A stretch of 64,000 bases of DNA from Streptomyces cynarae (GCF_025642135.1 NZ_CP106793.1:3972001-4036000); one strand, 5' to 3'. Shown: positions 52,461 through 60,812, counted from the stretch's first letter. The notes: generated from the letters alone by a model not told the origin. A program made the numbers and translations.

Positions 52461-53387
52461 ATGCCACTGCCCGGCGAGTTCCACGAGATCGCGAAGCGCG
52501 TGAACAACTGGGGGCGCTGGGGCCCGGAGGACGAGATCGGGACGCTGAACCTCGTCACCGACCAGGTGGTGCGCGAGGCCGCGGCCTGTGTGCGCAGTGG
52601 GCGGCGCATACCGCTCGCCCTGCCGCTCCGACAGGACGGAGTGCAGACCGGCGTCATCCCGGGGCGGGTCAATCCGTTGCACGTGATGGTGCAGATCAAC
52701 CAGGAGATCTTCGGCCCGGGCACCGTGGCGTGCAGCGACGACGCCGTGACCATGGGCCTCCAGGCGGCCACGCACTGGGACGCGCTCCCGCACGTATCGC
52801 ACTCCGGGAAGCTCTACAACGGCCGTCCGGCCGGCACGGTGACAGCGCACGGCGGCGCCGCGTTCAGCGGGATCGACAAGCCGCGGCACATCGTCTCCCG
52901 GGGGGTGCTCCTCGACATCCCCCGGGCGCTCGGCCGGGAGCGGCTCGAGGGTTCGTACGCGGTCACGCCGCAGGATCTGGACGCGGCCGAGGAGTTCGCC
53001 GGTACGCGGGTTCGGGCGGGTGACATCGTCCTCGTACGGACCGGGCAGATCCGCACCTATCTCTCGGGCGGCAAAGAGGCCTACGGGTATCCCTCGCCGG
53101 GGCTGTCGGTGCGGACCCCGGAGTGGTTCCACGCGCGCGATGTGGCGGCCGTCGCCAACGACACGCTCACCTTCGAGGTCTTTCCCCCCGAGATCGAGGA
53201 TCTGTGGCTGCCCGTGCACGCCCTCCACCTCGTGGAGATGGGGATGCCACAGGGGCAGAACTGGAACCTCGAGGAGTTGTCCACAGCCTGTGGAGAAGAG
53301 GGGCGCTACGCCTTCCTGCTGTCCGCGACACCCGAGCCGTTCGTCGGCGGCACCGGAAGCCCCGTGGCACCCGTGGCCGTCCTGTGA
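52461..53387 (+). CDS. cyclase family protein (kynurenine formamidase-like)
   Basis: A 308-residue metal-dependent hydrolase of the cyclase/KynB fold. The metal motif TH-x-D-x-x-x-H appears as ATHWDALPHVSHSG, and PRHIVSRGVLLDIP, GDIVLVRTGQ and PVHALHLVEMGMPQGQNW follow. Members hydrolyse amides, lactones or cyclic ketone derivatives. The gene is divergent from the SDR gene and followed by a strong terminator, so it forms a single-gene transcript. Ring opening in the catabolic route is a reasonable inference, but the substrate is unknown. Confidence 0.85.
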   Translation: MPLPGEFHEIAKRVNNWGRWGPEDEIGTLNLVTDQVVREAAACVRSGRRIPLALPLRQDGVQTGVIPGRVNPLHVMVQINQEIFGPGTVACSDDAVTMGLQAATHWDALPHVSHSGKLYNGRPAGTVTAHGGAAFSGIDKPRHIVSRGVLLDIPRALGRERLEGSYAVTPQDLDAAEEFAGTRVRAGDIVLVRTGQIRTYLSGGKEAYGYPSPGLSVRTPEWFHARDVAAVANDTLTFEVFPPEIEDLWLPVHALHLVEMGMPQGQNWNLEELSTACGEEGRYAFLLSATPEPFVGGTGSPVAPVAVL

Positions 53388-53390
53388 GCC

Positions 53391-53440
53391 GGAGATGCCG
53401 AACCGGCCGACGGTGCGCCGTCGGCCGGTTCGACATCTCC
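53391..53440 (+). terminator. strong extended stem-loop after the cyclase gene
   Basis: A perfect 14-bp stem (GAACCGGCCGACGG with its complement, loop TGCG) is flanked by a second paired segment, GGAGATG/CATCTCC. It starts four bases after the stop codon. No T-run follows, as usual in Streptomyces. Confidence 0.8.
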
Positions 53441-53794
53441 GCCCGTCCCCGGACGGTCCCCCCGGGCCGCCCGCCCCTGCAAGAGCCGGGGCCGAAGCAC
53501 GATCCGCACTCGTCGAGGGCTCCCGTCACCCGAGTCCTCGGCGTCCCCTCACGACGGATCGCCGAACACCAGCGTGATCACACAGACACACGGCGTCAAC
53601 AGGCCCTCGGTGATTCCTCACATATGCCGTTCTTGTGACGGCGCGAACAGAAGCAGACCCCGGCGCACTCGCCCACGATCCACTCCAGGCAGCCATGCCC
53701 GTACGACCGTCGAGCCGCCCGTGCCCAGGCGCATGCACCGGCGCCCCGGGCGACCACCCGGTCCGGTCCGCTCACGCCTCGCCGCAGGGTCCCG
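53441..53794. other. intergenic region without visible features
   Basis: About 350 bases between the cyclase terminator and the HATPase gene. No gene, operator or repeat is evident; crossing open frames have unnatural composition. Confidence 0.5.
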
Positions 53795-54302
53795 TCACAC
53801 CACGCCGTACGCGAACCGAGGCGCCGCCTCCACGCCGCAGGCCGCCGCCTCCACGCCGCACACCGTCGCCCGGTCCTCGGCGGCGCCGCGCAGCGGTCCA
53901 CCTCGCACCAGATGCGCTTGCCCGCACCCTCGGCGTCCCAGCCCCAGCGGTCGGCGAGCCCGTCGACCAGCTCCAGGCCGCGGCCCCCGGTCTCCTCGCC
54001 CCCGCGTGCCGGGGCTGCGGCGGGCGGGCGCTGCGGTCGGCGACCTCCAGACGGACGGTCTCCGCAGGGGCGCCGGAGGGGCCATCACAGGAGCCGGTCA
54101 GCAGCAGGCGCAGCACGGCGGGACAACCGGTGTGCACCACGGCGTTGGTGACCAGTTCCGAGACGAGCAGGATCAGCGTCTCGGCCAGCGGTTCGTCCGC
54201 CGCTATGCCCGACCCGGCAAGACGCGAGCGCGCCCACCGCCGGGCCCGCCCCACTTCCGCGGGGTCGGGCCGGATCTCCAGCTGCACTTGAAGCACCTGC
54301 AC
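53795..54302 (-). pseudogene. HATPase-domain (anti-sigma-like) ATP-binding protein, frameshifted
   Basis: Three frames join into one small histidine-kinase-like ATPase of about 170 residues. From the GTG at 54302: QLEIRPDPAEVGRARRWARS, LVSELVTNAVVHTG (N-box) and VRLEVADRSARPP; then, after a loss in the C-run 53999-54003, GEETGGRGLELVDGLADRWG (G-box); then, after a second loss near 53878-53892, AEDRATVCGVEAAACGVEAA to the stop. The CGVEAA unit is duplicated. Proteins of this kind control sigma factors through anti-sigma kinase activity. Both breaks are minus-one and may be sequencing errors. Confidence 0.78.
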
Positions 54303-54780
54303 CGCTCACACCATCCGAACCGGCGGACACATCGCCTCGCGCCTCGCAAGGGTCACGATCGTGGTCATCGTCTGCATGGCAGGAACCAGGATCACGGACC
54401 GTGATTCCCTTGCACGACAGCATGGTTGACGTACAGTCACCCCAACAAGCGCTTCGGGCATATTCCAGCGCGAAGGAGTACGCGTACGCCATACTGTGCG
54501 ACGCTTGCCACGGTGAGTCGAACAGGCAGGCACGACGGGCCGCCCTGCCTCACGAACGGCACACATCGCCGGATCCGGCGCCGCCTCAGGGGCCGCACCG
54601 TGGTGGATCGGGCTCAGAACCGCTCGCATCCCACACAAGGTACCGGAGCCCTCCCGCGACTCCACCCCGTGACAAGTCACGCGTAGGACACAACCCGGTA
54701 TCAACGCTCCGTGATTCCGGATTGCCACAATCCGCGACATCCAGGTCCGAACGCGGCGAATAAGCCCTGCTCAGGGGCTT
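54303..54780. other. intergenic region, no convincing gene
   Basis: About 480 bases of lower GC than its surroundings. TTGACG at 54424-54429 resembles a -35 element, but no matched -10 is clear. A rightward open frame (54401-54763) has no family features and unusual codon use and is not called. The right end carries the hairpin listed separately. Confidence 0.4.
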
Positions 54781-54783
54781 TTA
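54764..54783. terminator. bidirectional stem-loop with T-run
   Basis: AAGCCC-TGCTCAG-GGGCTTTT forms a short stem followed by T residues, unusual at this GC content. On the minus strand it overlaps the TAA stop of the acyl-CoA dehydrogenase at 54781. Confidence 0.55.
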
Positions 54784-55665
54784 TCTCACCTCTGAGAGCA
54801 GTTCCCCAGCGAGCTTTTCCTCACTCTCCGCACTCGAACCCATACGCTGGGCCCGTACCCACGCTCGCTTCAGGTACAGGTGCACCTCCGCCTCCCAGGT
54901 GAAGCCCATACCGCCGTGCACCTGGAGGCAGTCGCGGGCGCAGCGGACGGCCGCCTCGTCGGCGAGCAGACGGGCCGCGGCGATGTCGAGGGGGTCGGCG
55001 GTGATCGCGGCGGCGTACACCGCGACGCGGGCCGTCTCCACCCGTACCAGGCTCTCTGCGCACAGGTGTTTGACCGCCTGGAAGGCCCCGATCGGTTGAC
55101 CGAACTGCTCCCGGACCCGCGCGTGCTCCGCCGCCAGCTCACAGGTCCGCGCGGCGCCGCCGAGCTGTTCGGCGGCGGTGAGGAGGACCGCGACGGGGTC
55201 CGGCAGGCGGTCTTCGGCGGCCCGGACGACCCGGTGCAGGGGCGTCATCGGGTCCACCGACGTCAGGGGCAGGGCACCGGTCGCGTCACCCCGGACGACG
55301 TCCGCCTCCCCCAGCCATTCCACGAGCCCGCCGTACACGGCCGTGACCACCGTCTGTCCGCTCGCCGCGCCCGGCACCTGGCCCGCCGCGAGGTGGGTGG
55401 CCACCAGCGGGCCGGGCAGCAGCGCCCGGCCGGCTTCCTCGAAGGCCAGGACCGCCTCCGGCAGGCCCAGTCCGACCCCGCCGTCCGCCTCCGGCAGCCG
55501 CAGCGCGAAGAAGCCCGCCTCGCCCAGTTCCCGCCACAGCCCACGGTCGAGCGCACCGGGCCGGTCCACGGCGGCCCGCAGCGCGCCCCGGCCGAAGCGG
55601 CGCTGGAGCAGACCGCGCACGCCTGCCCGCAACGCCCGCTGGTCGTCGGTCGGCTGGAAGCGCAC
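54781..55665 (-). CDS. acyl-CoA dehydrogenase, steroid-type small subunit
   Basis: A 294-residue protein, much shorter than the usual 380. It keeps the start RFQPTDDQRALRAGVRGLL, the FAD-contact helix REQFGQPIGAFQAVKHLCAE and LQVHGGMGFTWEAEVHLYLK, but lacks much of the middle domain and the YEGT end. Short subunits like this pair with a long one in alpha2-beta2 steroid-type dehydrogenases; the long partner is likely the gene seven bases upstream. It ends at a rare TAA inside a hairpin. The GTG start follows a weak ribosome-binding site. Confidence 0.87.
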   Translation of the reverse strand: MRFQPTDDQRALRAGVRGLLQRRFGRGALRAAVDRPGALDRGLWRELGEAGFFALRLPEADGGVGLGLPEAVLAFEEAGRALLPGPLVATHLAAGQVPGAASGQTVVTAVYGGLVEWLGEADVVRGDATGALPLTSVDPMTPLHRVVRAAEDRLPDPVAVLLTAAEQLGGAARTCELAAEHARVREQFGQPIGAFQAVKHLCAESLVRVETARVAVYAAAITADPLDIAAARLLADEAAVRCARDCLQVHGGMGFTWEAEVHLYLKRAWVRAQRMGSSAESEEKLAGELLSEVR

Positions 55666-55672
55666 GGCCGCG

Positions 55673-56806
55673 TCACCGTCCCTTCGGCAGGCCGAGGATG
55701 CGTTCGGCCACGATGTTCCGCTGGATCTGCGAGGTGCCGGCCGCGATCGTGTACGAGAGGGACGACAGCCGGTCCAGGACCCATGGACGGCCGAGGTCCA
55801 GGGACTCGGGGCCCAGGACCTCGGCGGCTGCGTCGTACAGCTCCTGACGCGCGTGCGAATACCGCAGCTTGAAGACCGAGCCGCCCACGCCCGGGGCCCC
55901 GCCCTTCCGTTCCGCCTCGCTCACGTTCCACTGCGTGAGCCGCCAAAGGGCACGGAACTCGGCGTTCAGTTGCCCCAGCCTCCGCCGCAGCGAGGGGTCG
56001 TCCCAGCGGCCGTTCGCCAGCGCCTGGCGGGCGAGTTCGCCGAGCACGCGACGGCAGGCCACCACCTCCCCCACGAACGCGGTGCCGCGTTCGAAGGACA
56101 GCGTCACCATGGTCACGCGCCAGCCGTCGTTCTCCGCGCCGATCCGGTTGGCGACCGGCACCCGCACCTCGTCGAGGAACACCTCAGCGAACTCCTCGGA
56201 CCCGGCGAGCGTCCGCAGCGACCGTACGGTGACGCCCGGTGCGTCCATGGGCATCGCCAGCCAGGTGATGCCCCGGTGCTTCGGCGCGCCGGGGTCGGTG
56301 CGCACCAGCAGTTCGCACCAGTCGGCGACCTCCGCGTGGGAGGTCCAGATCTTGGATCCGCTCACCACGTAGTCGTCGCCGTCCCGCCACGCGCGCGTGC
56401 GCAGCGCGGCGAGGTCGGACCCGGCGTCCGGCTCGCTGAACCCCTGGCACCACACCTCGTCCCCGCGCAGGATCGGCGGCAGCCAGCGCTCCCGCTGCCC
56501 GGGCGTGCCCTCGGCGGCGATGGTGGGCCCGGCGTGCAGCAGCCCGACGAAGTTGGCCCCCACATAGGGCGCGCCCGCCTTCTCGGCCTCCTCCAGGAAG
56601 ATCAGCCGCACGGTCGGGGAGGCGTCCCAGTGGACGTCGGCGTACCCGGCGTCGTACAGCATGCGCTGCCACCCGAGGTCGTAGGCGCGCCGCCCGGGCC
56701 AGTCGTCCGGGGACGGTTTCGGCGGCAGGGTGGGGAGCACCTCGGCGAGCCACTCCCGCAGCCGGGCCCGGAACTCCTCCTCCTCCGGGGTGCAGGACAG
56801 GTCCAT
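55673..56806 (-). CDS. acyl-CoA dehydrogenase, steroid-type large subunit
   Basis: A 377-residue dehydrogenase with GDEVWCQGFSEPDAGSDLAA, VVSGSKIWTSHAEVADWC and the C-terminal IAAGTSQIQRNIVAERILGLP. Alanine replaces the glutamate of the YEGTSQIQ motif, again as in heteromeric steroid-type subunits. The ATG at 56806 shares its A with the TGA stop of the upstream amidohydrolase (TGATG), so the two are coupled. It probably forms a complex with the 294-residue protein coded just downstream. Confidence 0.9.
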   Translation of the reverse strand: MDLSCTPEEEEFRARLREWLAEVLPTLPPKPSPDDWPGRRAYDLGWQRMLYDAGYADVHWDASPTVRLIFLEEAEKAGAPYVGANFVGLLHAGPTIAAEGTPGQRERWLPPILRGDEVWCQGFSEPDAGSDLAALRTRAWRDGDDYVVSGSKIWTSHAEVADWCELLVRTDPGAPKHRGITWLAMPMDAPGVTVRSLRTLAGSEEFAEVFLDEVRVPVANRIGAENDGWRVTMVTLSFERGTAFVGEVVACRRVLGELARQALANGRWDDPSLRRRLGQLNAEFRALWRLTQWNVSEAERKGGAPGVGGSVFKLRYSHARQELYDAAAEVLGPESLDLGRPWVLDRLSSLSYTIAAGTSQIQRNIVAERILGLPKGR

Positions 56807-58002
56807 CAGCGCTCGAGGTCCAGGTCCAGCATGCGGATCGCGTTGCCCCGCATCAGCTTGTGCACCGTCTCGTCGTCCAGGCCCTTCACATGGTCGAGGG
56901 CGACCTCCTTGGTGTGCGGGAAGGTCGAGTCGACGTGCGGGTAGTCGGTCTCGAAGGTGGCGTTGTCCCGGCCCACCACGTCGAGCGAGGCGACGCCGTG
57001 CTTGTCGCGGAAGAAGCAGCAGAAGATCTGCCGGTAGTAGTACGCCGACGGCGGCTCGGGGATCAGGTCGCGGACCCCGCCCCAGGCGCGGTGCTCCTCC
57101 CAGACGTCGTCGGCGCGTTCCAGCGCGTACGGGATCCAGCCCATCTGCCCCTCGGAGTAGGCGAGCTTGAGGCGCGGGAACTTCACCAGGACCCCGCTGA
57201 AGAGGTAGTCCATCATCGAGGCCATCGCGTTGTTGAAGCTGAGCGAGGCCTGCACGGCGGGAGGCGCGTCGGGCGAGGCGGCGGGCATCTGCGAGCTGCT
57301 GCCGATGTGCATGTTGACCACCGTCCCGGTCTCCTGGCAGACGGCGAAGAACGGGTCCCAGTAGCCGGAGTGGATGGAGGGCAGGCCGAGGTGGGTGGGG
57401 ATCTCGGAGAAGGTGACGGCCCGCACCCCCCGCCCGGCGTTGCGCCGGATCTCGGCGACCGCGAGGTCGATGTCCCACAGGGGGATCAGGCAGAGCGGGA
57501 TGAGCCGGCCGCCGCTGTCGCCGCACCACTCCTCGACCATCCAGTCGTTGTAGGCGCGTACGCAGGCCAGGGCGACCTCCTTGTCGTGCGCCTCGGCGAA
57601 GGTCTGACCGCAGAAGCGCGGGAAGGTGGGGAAGCAGAGACTGGCCTCGACGTGGTTGAGGTCCATGTCCTCCAGGCGGGCCCTGGGGTCCCAGCACCCC
57701 CGCCGCATCTGCTCCCTGGTGATCCCCTCCAGGGTCATCTCGTCCCGGTCGAAGCCGACGGCGGCGATGTTCCGCTTGTAGGGGAACTTCAGGTCCTCGT
57801 AGATCCACCAGTCCGTCGGCGGCCCCTCCGGGTCCATGGTGATCTGGTATTTCCCGCCGACGTAGGCCAGTTCGCCGATCCCGGCGGTCAGCGGCTGCGG
57901 GCCCCGGTCCCGGTACTTGGCGGGCAGCCAGGTCTCGAAGAGGTGCGCGGGCTCGATCACGTGGTCGTCGACGCTGATGATGCGGGGCAGTTCACTCGCC
58001 AT
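56806..58002 (-). CDS. amidohydrolase family protein (ACMSD/decarboxylase-like), paralogue B
   Basis: A 398-residue amidohydrolase-2 protein, paralogous to the one at 12363-13613. It shares SVDDHVIEPAHLFETWLPAKY, CFPTFPRFCGQTFAEAHDKE, RAYNDWMVEEWCG, NMHIGSSSQMP, GWIPYALERADDVWEEHRAW and ETDYPHVDSTFP. The metal-binding DDH at the N-terminus replaces the more common HxH. It opens an operon with two acyl-CoA dehydrogenase genes and has a palindromic operator 28 bases upstream. Reaction unknown. Confidence 0.86.
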   Translation of the reverse strand: MASELPRIISVDDHVIEPAHLFETWLPAKYRDRGPQPLTAGIGELAYVGGKYQITMDPEGPPTDWWIYEDLKFPYKRNIAAVGFDRDEMTLEGITREQMRRGCWDPRARLEDMDLNHVEASLCFPTFPRFCGQTFAEAHDKEVALACVRAYNDWMVEEWCGDSGGRLIPLCLIPLWDIDLAVAEIRRNAGRGVRAVTFSEIPTHLGLPSIHSGYWDPFFAVCQETGTVVNMHIGSSSQMPAASPDAPPAVQASLSFNNAMASMMDYLFSGVLVKFPRLKLAYSEGQMGWIPYALERADDVWEEHRAWGGVRDLIPEPPSAYYYRQIFCCFFRDKHGVASLDVVGRDNATFETDYPHVDSTFPHTKEVALDHVKGLDDETVHKLMRGNAIRMLDLDLER

Positions 58003-58030
58003 GGTTCCCCTCCGCCGGACCGGCTCTCAT

Positions 58031-58045
58031 CTGATGGCTCGTCAG
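58031..58045. promoter_or_regulatory. CTGACG-type operator, site 13
   Basis: CTGATGGCTCGTCAG has one arm mismatch and faces the amidohydrolase operon. Confidence 0.65.
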
Positions 58046-58057
58046 ATAGCATGTCAC

Positions 58058-58072
58058 CTGACGGATCGTCAG
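58058..58072. promoter_or_regulatory. CTGACG-N3-CGTCAG operator, site 14
   Basis: CTGACGGATCGTCAG has perfect arms and lies 19 bases upstream of the CoA-ligase start. Sites 13 and 14 are 27 bases apart, the same spacing as sites 4 and 5. Confidence 0.75.
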
Positions 58073-58091
58073 CCAAGCAGAGGGGCCGGCC

Positions 58092-59636
58092 GTGAACGAG
58101 ACCCCGCACGTCCTGAGTTCCGCCCGTACGCTGTGGGAGCTGGTCGACCGCCGCGCCGACCTCACTCCCGACCGTCCGGTCCTGCTCCAGGAGGACCGGG
58201 TTCTCACCTTCGGCGATCTGCGCACCCGCGCCGAGCGCGTGGCGGCCGGCCTGTACGGCATGGGCGTACGCCCCGGCACGGTGGTCGCCTGGCAGCTGCC
58301 CACCCGCATCGAGACCGCCCTGCTGTCCTTCGCGCTGGCCCGCCTGGGCGCCGTCCAGTCCCCGGTGATCCCCTACTACCGGGACCGCGAGGTCGGCTTC
58401 GCGCTGCGCGCGTCGAAGGCGGAGTTCTTCGCGGTACCCGGCGTCTGGCGCGGGTACGACCACACGGACATGGCCCGCCGGCTGGGCGCGAAAGGCGTCT
58501 TCGAGGCGTACGACGACCTGCCGGACGGCGACCCGTCGACGCTCCCCGCCCCGCCCGCCGACGGCACCTCGGTCCGCTGGGTCTACTGGACCTCGGGCAC
58601 CACCTCCGACCCCAAGGGCGTCCTGCACACCGACCGCTCCCTGATCGCGGGCGGCTCCTGCCTGGCCCACGCCCTGCGCCTGACCCCGGACGACGTCGGC
58701 TCTATGGCCTTCCCCTACGCCCACATAGCGGGCCCCGACTACACGGTGATGCTCCTGCTCCACGGCTTCCCGGCCGTGATGTTCGAGCACTTCGCACTCC
58801 CCCAGGCGCTGGCGGAGTACCGGCGGCACGGGGTGACGGTCGCGGGCGGCTCGACGGCGTTCTACTCGATGTTCCTGGCCGAGCAGCGCAGACAGCCGGG
58901 CGAGAAGCTGATCCGCTCGCTCCGGCTCCTCGCGGGCGGCGGCGCCCCCAAGCCGCCCGAGCTGTACCACTGCGTGGTCCGCGAGATGGGCGTCCGGCTG
59001 ACCCACGGCTACGGCATGACCGAGGTCCCGATGATCACCATGGGGGACCCCGAGGACACTCCCGGGAACCTGGCGACGACGGAGGGGAGGCCGCCCGAGG
59101 GGATGGAGATACGCATCGTCGACGGGGAGGTACGGCTGCGGGGAGAGGCCGTCTGCCAGGGGTATCTGGATCCGGTGCAGACGGCGGAGGCCTTCGACGA
59201 GGACGGTTTCCTGCGCACCGGCGACCTCGGGTACCTGACCGACAGCGGCCATCTGGTGCTGACGGGGCGCCGCAAGGACGTCATCATCCGCAAGGGGGAG
59301 AACATCTCCGCCAGGGAGATCGAGGACCTGCTGCACACGCACCCCGCGGTGCAGGACGTGGCGGTGATCGGACTGCCGGACGAGGTGCGCGGGGAGCGGG
59401 TGTGCGCGGTGGTCGAACAGCCGCCCGGCGCCGAGGAACTGACGCTCCCCGCGGTCACGTCGTACCTGCGGGCGGCAGGGCTGTCCGTGCACAAGCTGCC
59501 GGAGCAGCTGGAGGTGGTGGAGGCCCTTCCGCGGGGGGAGACCCTGCGGAAGGTGCTCAAGTACAAGCTTCGGGAGCGCTATTCGGACCCTGAGATTTCG
59601 GGCTCCGAGGCTTCGGGGACTACTCCGGGACCGTGA
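58092..59636 (+). CDS. AMP-dependent CoA ligase
   Basis: A 514-residue ANL-family ligase with YWTSGTTSDPKGVLHTDRS, THGYGMTEVPM, DGFLRTGDLGYL, RRKDVIIRKGENISAREIED and the C-terminal catalytic-lysine region LPRGETLRKVLKYKLRER. It resembles cyclohexanecarboxylate- and medium-chain-type ligases, so a cyclic or branched acid is a fair guess. It begins at a GTG with GAGGGG upstream and is divergent from the amidohydrolase operon with two operators in the gap. Its 3' end overlaps the EF-hand gene by 17 bases. Confidence 0.88.
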   Translation: MNETPHVLSSARTLWELVDRRADLTPDRPVLLQEDRVLTFGDLRTRAERVAAGLYGMGVRPGTVVAWQLPTRIETALLSFALARLGAVQSPVIPYYRDREVGFALRASKAEFFAVPGVWRGYDHTDMARRLGAKGVFEAYDDLPDGDPSTLPAPPADGTSVRWVYWTSGTTSDPKGVLHTDRSLIAGGSCLAHALRLTPDDVGSMAFPYAHIAGPDYTVMLLLHGFPAVMFEHFALPQALAEYRRHGVTVAGGSTAFYSMFLAEQRRQPGEKLIRSLRLLAGGGAPKPPELYHCVVREMGVRLTHGYGMTEVPMITMGDPEDTPGNLATTEGRPPEGMEIRIVDGEVRLRGEAVCQGYLDPVQTAEAFDEDGFLRTGDLGYLTDSGHLVLTGRRKDVIIRKGENISAREIEDLLHTHPAVQDVAVIGLPDEVRGERVCAVVEQPPGAEELTLPAVTSYLRAAGLSVHKLPEQLEVVEALPRGETLRKVLKYKLRERYSDPEISGSEASGTTPGP

Positions 59637-60132
59637 AGTAGCGGGCGAACGCGGACACGATCTCGCTCTCGCCGACCTTGCCGTCCCCGTCCGTGTCGAG
59701 CGTCGTCGCCGCCGCCCGGGCCACGTCCTCCGGTGCGCCGAGGGCCTTCAGGGCGCGGGCGGTCTCCGCGACCGTGGCGGCGCCGTCGCGGTCGCCGTCC
59801 GCCACGGCGAGCGCCGCGTGCAGGAACGGACGGGCGATCTCCGCGAACCGCTCGGGGTTGTCCCGCAGCCGCTTCACCGCGCCGCCCACGAACTCCTCGC
59901 GGGTGATGCGCTGGTCGCCGTCCCGGTCCGCTATCCCGGCCATGCCCTGCCAGAACGCCTCAGCCCCGGCGTACAGGGCCTGCCCCTGCTCGGACCTGGC
60001 CGCGGTGCCGAACTCGGTGAGGACCGCCTTGGCCGCCGCGCTGAAGTCCGCGCGGTCGATGTAGCCGTTGCCGTCCTGGTCGAAGCCGGCGAACCGGGCG
60101 GCGATCCTGCGCTCGTACTCGGTGCTGACCAT
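59620..60132 (-). CDS. EF-hand calcium-binding protein (calerythrin-like)
   Basis: A 170-residue protein with four EF-hand loops: DQDGNGYIDRADF (about residues 18-30), DRDGDQRITREEF (68-80), a third degenerate loop DGDRDGAATVAE and DTDGDGKVGESEI (146-158). Length and loop order match calerythrin/CalD-type calcium proteins of Streptomyces, which bind Ca2+ in the cytoplasm and are thought to buffer or sense it. It overlaps the 3' end of the convergent CoA-ligase gene. Its 263-base upstream gap to the STAS gene shows no clear promoter. Confidence 0.9.
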   Translation of the reverse strand: MVSTEYERRIAARFAGFDQDGNGYIDRADFSAAAKAVLTEFGTAARSEQGQALYAGAEAFWQGMAGIADRDGDQRITREEFVGGAVKRLRDNPERFAEIARPFLHAALAVADGDRDGAATVAETARALKALGAPEDVARAAATTLDTDGDGKVGESEIVSAFARYFTVPE

Positions 60133-60395
60133 GGTGTTTCGGGCCGCCTTACGTCACATCGGGGGTGTTTCTGGCAGGGAGCGTACGACGCGGGGAGCTT
60201 GCGGGGAGCCGGAAAACGGCCGTTGTACCAAGACCGCAGGAATTCCGGGACAACAGTGTGGCCGTCCTGCGACGTTCCGTTGACCCTGGTGTGCCGGCGC
60301 TCACACCGGGGAGGGGTGCCGTGGCGTCGGACCGGGCGGTGGCGTGCGGTCGGGACGTTCGGTTGGCTGCGGCCGGTCGTGCGGTAGGCCTGCGG

Positions 60396-60812
60396 TCAGG
60401 CCGACAGGGGCCGTGAGGTGTCGTCGGTGGCCGAGCCGAGGTCCGGGTGCACGTCGAAGAGGCGGCGGACGCCGAGGGCGGCGAGGACACGGTTGACGTG
60501 TGTGCCCTCGGGCGCGCCGTGCCCGGGCAGGATGAGGCGGAGCCGGCCCCGGCAGGAGCGGATCAGTCTGCGTGCGGCGACGAGCACGCCGACGCCGCTG
60601 GAGTCGCAGAAGACCACCTGGGAGAGGTCGAGTACGAGGCAGTGGCGGCCGTCCGCCACCGCGTCGTGCACCCGCTGGCGCAGCACCGGTGACGTCATCA
60701 GGTCCAGTTCGCCCGCCACTTGGAGCACGGTCCACTCGCCGCGCTTTTCGCCGGTCACTGTGAGCGTCACCGCCATGCCTCCCGCCTGCCCGCGCCTGCC
60801 CGCGCCGTCCAT
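60396..60812 (-). CDS. STAS-domain anti-sigma factor antagonist
   Basis: A protein of up to 138 residues with the STAS fold: TVLQVAGELDLMTSPVLRQ, VLDLSQVVFCDSSGVGVLV with the phosphorylatable serine in DSSG, and GRLRLILPG. Such antagonists bind anti-sigma kinases when unphosphorylated and so free sigma factors of the SigB type. The start may be ATG 60812 or ATG 60776 (MAVTLTVTGEKRG); the latter has GGGAGG too close, so the choice is open. It is divergent from the ECF sigma gene. Confidence 0.9.
   Translation of the reverse strand: MDGAGRRGQAGGMAVTLTVTGEKRGEWTVLQVAGELDLMTSPVLRQRVHDAVADGRHCLVLDLSQVVFCDSSGVGVLVAARRLIRSCRGRLRLILPGHGAPEGTHVNRVLAALGVRRLFDVHPDLGSATDDTSRPLSA

Noticed and set aside
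54401..54763. A small rightward gene ending at the T-run hairpin
   Set aside because: No ribosome-binding site, no family features and poor Streptomyces codon pattern; the hairpin is explained by the leftward acyl-CoA dehydrogenase.
6103..59636. A classical cholesterol degradation cluster
   Set aside because: No KstD, KshAB, HsaACD, IpdAB or Mce genes are present, and the palindrome differs from the KstR and KstR2 boxes as I know them.
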